Origin: Lutibacter sp.
GTDB lineage: Bacteria > Bacteroidota > Bacteroidia > Flavobacteriales > Flavobacteriaceae
Reading direction: 5' to 3'
NCBI RefSeq assembly: GCF_013139515.1
Contig: NZ_WTAR01000148.1
Span: 1 to 37,251 of the forward strand
DNA length: 37,251 bases
Shown here: positions 33,622-37,251 of the stretch, one piece after another
Numbering within the stretch: position 1 is the stretch's first letter
Layout: each line of letters starts with the position of its first letter
The notes under the pieces: generated by a model
What the model was told of the DNA's origin: nothing
Seen by the model: the letters and a program-made list of their open reading frames with translations, nothing else
The model's database searches: none
Translations under genes and position numbers: made by a program

Positions 33622-34092
33622 TATCGAGAAGTTATTGTTATAACTCATTTAGGCTTCTCGATACACTTGTATTCCGCTTTGCTACATACAAGCACTCGAA
33701 GTGACAGGGTAGATACTTTTGTATGGTAGTATTTAGTCTTAGTTTTGGCTGTCCCTTTGAGTGGTTTTACGAAATGCAATGAAGAAAAATTGTATCGAGA
33801 AGTTCAACAGAACTATCGAGAAGTTTACATTAGAACTCATTTAGACCTCGACCTCAATACACTTGTATTTCGCTTCGCTACAGACAAGCACTCGAAGTGA
33901 CAGGGTAGATACTTTTGTATGGTAGTATTTAGTCTTAGTTTTGGCTGTCTCTTCGAGTGGTTTTACGAAATGTAATGGAGAAAAATTGTATCGAGAAGTT
34001 CAACAGGGCTATCGAGAAGTTTACATTAGAACTCATTTAGACTTCTCGATACACTTGTATTCTGCTTTGCTACATACAAGCACTCAAAGCGA
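33622..34092. repeat. Repeat array B, opposite orientation to array A
   Basis: Two long units and a partial third. Each reads CTCGATACACTTGTATT, CGCTTTGCTACATACAAGCA, CTCGAAGTGACA, a GGGTAGATACTTTTGTATGG linker unique to this array, TTTTGGCTGTC, GAGTGGTTTTACGAAATG, AAAAATTGTATCGAGAAGTT. The pieces are the reverse complement of those in array A (for example TAGCAAAGCGGAATACAAGT there). It ends about 37 bp before the wzc stop codon. Confidence 0.85.
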
Positions 34093-34128
34093 CTGTAGTA
34101 GTCTATTTTTCAGCATCCCAAACAACAA

Positions 34129-36510
34129 TTAACCGTTTGTCTTTTTAAACCAAGATTTAGTAGACCATCTTTTTTTCTGCTTGTCGTTATGGTATCCATA
34201 GCCGTAAGCATAACCATAGCCATACCCATATACTTTTTCATAATTGGTGTCATTTACCAATACAGCCATGTTAGGTAAGCGTTTTTCCTCATACATGATT
34301 TTTGGTATTTCCAGCATTCGTTTATCCATATAATCTGCTCTAATTACATACATAAACAAATCAGAATAATCACTTATCAACAAGGTATCTGTTACTAAAT
34401 TAACAGGTGACGTATCTACAATTACATAGTCGTAGTGTTTTTTTCCATACGCCATTACTTCACTAAATCTTCCGTTCATTAAAAGTTCTGAAGGATTAGG
34501 AGGCACGGCTCCAGAATTAATCATATCAAAACCATATTCGGCTACAGATTCTACAACATCAGTAACTTTAATAGTATCATCCATTAAAAAATGAGTTAAG
34601 CCTTTACTTCCTTTTAATTTTAAATATTCTGAAATTTTAGGATTTCTAATATCGGCACCTACCAACAATACTTTTTTAGAAGACAAGGCAAATACAGAAG
34701 CTAAATTAATGGCAATAAACGTTTTCCCTTCACCACTTAATGTTGACGTTATAAAAATTGATTTTGAAGCTTCTTTTACACTAGAAAGCATAAAATTAAT
34801 ATTGGTTCTTAACAATCTAAAAGACTCTGCAATACTACTTCTATCTAATTCTGAAACCACTATTTTATTTTCAGATTTTGAATTTGGAATATCCCCTAGC
34901 ATAGGTGCTTTTACCACCAATTCTACATCTTTACGGGTATGTACTTTATTATCTAATAAAAATAATAAATAAATGACACCAAAAGGAGCAATAAAGCCCA
35001 ATAAAACTGCTGCAACATATACCATTTTCCGATTTGGAGAAACTGGACTATTACTACCATAAGCTTTATCTATAATTTTTGCATTGGGTAATGTTACCGC
35101 TAAAGAAATTGCATTTTCTTCACGCTTTTGTAACAAATATAAATACAACGATTCTATAATTTGTTGCTGACGCTGAATATCTCTAAACTCTCGTTCTTGT
35201 TTTGGTACAGATGTGATTTTTGAGTTTAAACGAACTTCTTGTCGCATCACATCATTTAATGAAATTGTTAATACCGATTTAAAATTCTCTAAACTTTGTG
35301 AGATGCTTTTCCGTAATTGAGAAATTTGAGCATCTAAATTAATAATTATTGGGTTTAAGGCACTTGAGCTCTTAAATATTCTATTTCGCTCCAATAATAA
35401 TTCATTATATTTTAAGGTGTTTTGACTTACGGAAGCGTCTTTTAATCCTAAATTTGCTGGAATTAACCCTTCTATATTGGCTAAAACATAATCACTCATA
35501 TAATTAACTAAATTAATTTGAGTGTTTAAATCCATTATTTTTTCTTCTATAGAAGCGTTGGTTTGTGAAATAAAACTAGCTTCTGAAGAGATGTCTGTTA
35601 ATTTATTTTTAGTTTTAAAATCTTCTACCCCTTTATCAACATCGTATAAATCTTCTGTAATAATTTTTAACCGGTCATTTATAAATGTATCGGTACTTTT
35701 AGCAATCACACTTTTATCTTCTACAGCATCATTATTATACTGCGCCACCAAATTATCTAATATTACTTGTGCTTTTGCTTTAACGGGGTCTTTCAACTTT
35801 AATAAAATTACACTTGAGTAACTATTTACCAACCGTATTTGAATTTGCCTTCTGTATCTATCTATAACATTTTGAAGCCGACTGATTCTTATGGTAATCT
35901 CTTTCCCTACCATATTGGTATTTAAAGCTGTTGGTGTTATCGTAAAATCACCAAATTCTGTGTGTATATTTTCACCGAAAACATGAGTGCCTATTTCATT
36001 TCCTTCAGCATTTTTTAGCACAAAATTTGTTTTAGATTTAATAGCTATTAAAAAAACAGTATTTACATTATAAAAAACGGTATCACTTGAAAAGAAATTA
36101 AGCTTGATTAGTGCTTCCTGCTGAAATAATTCTGTATTTTTTAATCTGCCTTCATCAAAATACGTAACATTCAGATTCAAATCTTTTACCACTCGCTCAA
36201 TTAGGCTACGAGATTTCAACAATTCCATTTCATTATCCAAATTCGTTTTATTATTCCCTAACAGGCCTAAGTCTTCAAAAGCAGATAGTTCAGATGTTAA
36301 ACGTCCATAATCCTTATCATCAATTAATATTGTAGTGGAAACTTCATATAAATTTGTTGTATAACGTAAATATAAAAATGCCAAACCTATGGAAATAACA
36401 ATACCTGCTACAAACCATTTCCAATAATAGACATACTTTTCTATCTCTTCACGTAGATTTATAGATGCATCGTTCAAATTTTCAGTTTTAAACTGATGTT
36501 CATGTTGCAT
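34129..36510 (-). CDS. Wzc-like polysaccharide co-polymerase / BY-type tyrosine kinase
   Basis: A 793-aa inner-membrane protein that controls chain length and export of capsule or exopolysaccharide. It has an N-terminal Wzz domain with a first membrane helix (about residues 32-52, WFVAGIVISIGLAFLYL). A long periplasmic coiled-coil region (about 200-470) follows, ending with a GNVR-like SPVSPNRKMVY before the second helix (MVYVAAVLLGFIAPFGVIYLLF). The cytosolic kinase domain has Walker A SGEGKT (Lys about 596), Walker A' LLVGADIRNP (Gly where Asp is common) and Walker B YVIVDTSP. The C-terminus has a tyrosine cluster YGYGYGYAYGYGY, the usual autophosphorylation tail. The start lies 11 bp after the wza stop, on the same strand. 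Confidence 0.94.
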   Translation of the reverse strand: MQHEHQFKTENLNDASINLREEIEKYVYYWKWFVAGIVISIGLAFLYLRYTTNLYEVSTTILIDDKDYGRLTSELSAFEDLGLLGNNKTNLDNEMELLKSRSLIERVVKDLNLNVTYFDEGRLKNTELFQQEALIKLNFFSSDTVFYNVNTVFLIAIKSKTNFVLKNAEGNEIGTHVFGENIHTEFGDFTITPTALNTNMVGKEITIRISRLQNVIDRYRRQIQIRLVNSYSSVILLKLKDPVKAKAQVILDNLVAQYNNDAVEDKSVIAKSTDTFINDRLKIITEDLYDVDKGVEDFKTKNKLTDISSEASFISQTNASIEEKIMDLNTQINLVNYMSDYVLANIEGLIPANLGLKDASVSQNTLKYNELLLERNRIFKSSSALNPIIINLDAQISQLRKSISQSLENFKSVLTISLNDVMRQEVRLNSKITSVPKQEREFRDIQRQQQIIESLYLYLLQKREENAISLAVTLPNAKIIDKAYGSNSPVSPNRKMVYVAAVLLGFIAPFGVIYLLFLLDNKVHTRKDVELVVKAPMLGDIPNSKSENKIVVSELDRSSIAESFRLLRTNINFMLSSVKEASKSIFITSTLSGEGKTFIAINLASVFALSSKKVLLVGADIRNPKISEYLKLKGSKGLTHFLMDDTIKVTDVVESVAEYGFDMINSGAVPPNPSELLMNGRFSEVMAYGKKHYDYVIVDTSPVNLVTDTLLISDYSDLFMYVIRADYMDKRMLEIPKIMYEEKRLPNMAVLVNDTNYEKVYGYGYGYAYGYGYHNDKQKKRWSTKSWFKKTNG

Positions 36511-36521
36511 AGGATTCCTTT

Positions 36522-37251
36522 TTATCTAGTAAGTATTGCTATTAATGAAATTAACACTGAAATTGCAGAAAAAATGATACCTGTACTAGTTCCAATACCT
36601 GAATTATTTATTTTTGTTTTATTTGGTGCTACATATACTACATCATTTTGCGCTAAATAGTAATAAGGCGAGTTGAATAGTTGTTTATTCGTTAAATCTA
36701 TGTTCACAAACACTCTTTTCCCTTGTTCTTCACGTACCAACAGCACGTTTGCTCTTTTTCCTTGTATGGTTAAATCCCCTGCCAAACTAAGGGCTTCTAT
36801 AATAGAAATCCGTTCGTTCGTTACGGGGTAGGTTCCTGGATCTCTAACCTCTCCTAAAACAGAAACTTTAAAATTAATTAACCGCACATTTACTACGGGG
36901 TTTTTAATATAATCAGACAAGCGTTTTGTTAGCAAATCTGTTACTTCTTTATTGGTGAAGCCTTCTACTTTTATTTTCCCCAATACAGGGAAATTCAATT
37001 CCCCATCAATATTCACCAAATAACTCATAGCTGTTGCTGAATCCCCTGAACCTACAAATAAGTTAAAAGGTTGTACCGCCTCTATATCAATGGCAGATAC
37101 ACTTATATTCAACATGTCACCCACTTGTAATTTAGGCTCGTAATTTACAACAGTTTCCTCTATTTTTACATTCTCTATTTCTTGAAAATAGATCATTTTT
37201 TTGGAAGGAACACAGGCTACCGAAAGTAAGGCTATGCTGAATAGTATGGGG
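36522..37251 (-). CDS. Wza-like polysaccharide export lipoprotein (5' end beyond window)
   Basis: Outer-membrane polysaccharide export protein. The frame does not start at the ATG at 37196. In the same frame it continues to the window edge, and the extra residues read PILFSIALLSVACVPSKK, a signal peptide with lipobox LSVAC (Cys codon 37214-37212). The true start is therefore outside the window. The mature protein has the Poly_export domain (LQVGDMLNISVSAIDIEAVQPFNLF, GELNFPVLGKIKVEGFTNKEV), an SLBB domain (VSVLGEVRDPGTYPVTNERISIIEALSLAGDL), and a C-terminal hydrophobic helix (TGIIFSAISVLISLIAIL) instead of the E. coli Wza barrel helix. It is co-transcribed with the Wzc kinase gene. Confidence 0.94.
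   Translation of the reverse strand, partial: PILFSIALLSVACVPSKKMIYFQEIENVKIEETVVNYEPKLQVGDMLNISVSAIDIEAVQPFNLFVGSGDSATAMSYLVNIDGELNFPVLGKIKVEGFTNKEVTDLLTKRLSDYIKNPVVNVRLINFKVSVLGEVRDPGTYPVTNERISIIEALSLAGDLTIQGKRANVLLVREEQGKRVFVNIDLTNKQLFNSPYYYLAQNDVVYVAPNKTKINNSGIGTSTGIIFSAISVLISLIAILTR

Noticed and set aside
31926-34092. Possible CRISPR array
   Set aside because: Units are 150-200 bp composites with inverted arms and degenerate linkers, not short direct repeats with uniform unique spacers; no cas genes.
33941-34132. 63-codon ORF in repeat array B
   Set aside because: It is built from the repeat unit and runs into the wzc 3' end antisense; no coding character.

Overview
The window looks like chromosomal DNA of a marine-type member of the Flavobacteriaceae (Bacteroidota). 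It is very AT-rich, lacks Shine-Dalgarno leaders, and carries Bacteroidota -7 boxes of the form TAnnTTTG. Several lineage-typical families are present: DUF6146-like lipoprotein, paired DUF3857/transglutaminase proteins, the DAHP synthase-chorismate mutase fusion, and a Bacteroidota-style Wza/Wzc pair. I can support the family but not the genus.

Layout. 1-9.4 kb: a family M49 dipeptidyl peptidase III gene broken by an in-frame TAA, tag, a DUF6146-like lipoprotein, nhaA, pckA (with an 18-bp perfect palindrome upstream), a DUF423 membrane protein, a DUF2007 protein, a saccharopine dehydrogenase-like enzyme, and a frameshifted membrane-protein gene. 9.4-18.6 kb: a tRNA1(Val) methyltransferase (trmN6-like), a thioesterase, a 1651-residue soluble hybrid histidine kinase with about eight PAS domains plus a GAF domain, two exported proteins and tRNA-Leu(UAG). 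18.7-27.1 kb: an M20 dipeptidase with a small membrane protein, a YceI protein, and a leftward run rsgA-dtd-DUF3857-DUF3857. 27.4-31.8 kb: a leftward aromatic amino-acid operon, prephenate dehydratase - aminotransferase - prephenate dehydrogenase - DAHP synthase/chorismate mutase. 31.9-37.25 kb: the edge of an exopolysaccharide locus (PHP-type tyrosine phosphatase, Wzc kinase, Wza lipoprotein running off the end), with the phosphatase gene flanked by two repeat arrays in opposite orientation.

The most interesting item is the leader of the aromatic operon. On the minus strand it holds, in order, a good Bacteroidota promoter (TTG-N19-TAGATTTG), a 22-codon ORF containing the run FYFYFYF, and an 11-bp intrinsic terminator with eight U residues ending 15 nt before the prephenate dehydratase start codon. 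The last codons of the leader ORF (GAGGCTT) can pair with the 5' arm of the terminator (AAGTCTC). This is the full layout of a ribosome-mediated transcription attenuator sensing Phe and Tyr, for an operon that makes exactly those amino acids.

A second theme is a family of dispersed dyad repeats (TATCGAGAA...TTCTCGATA plus ACTCGAAGTGACA). Single copies sit in four intergenic regions, one of them inside the aromatic operon, and expanded arrays flank the phosphatase gene. Other hairpin repeats (GTCAT...GGAATC type) lie near them, one apparently inserted into a terminator loop.
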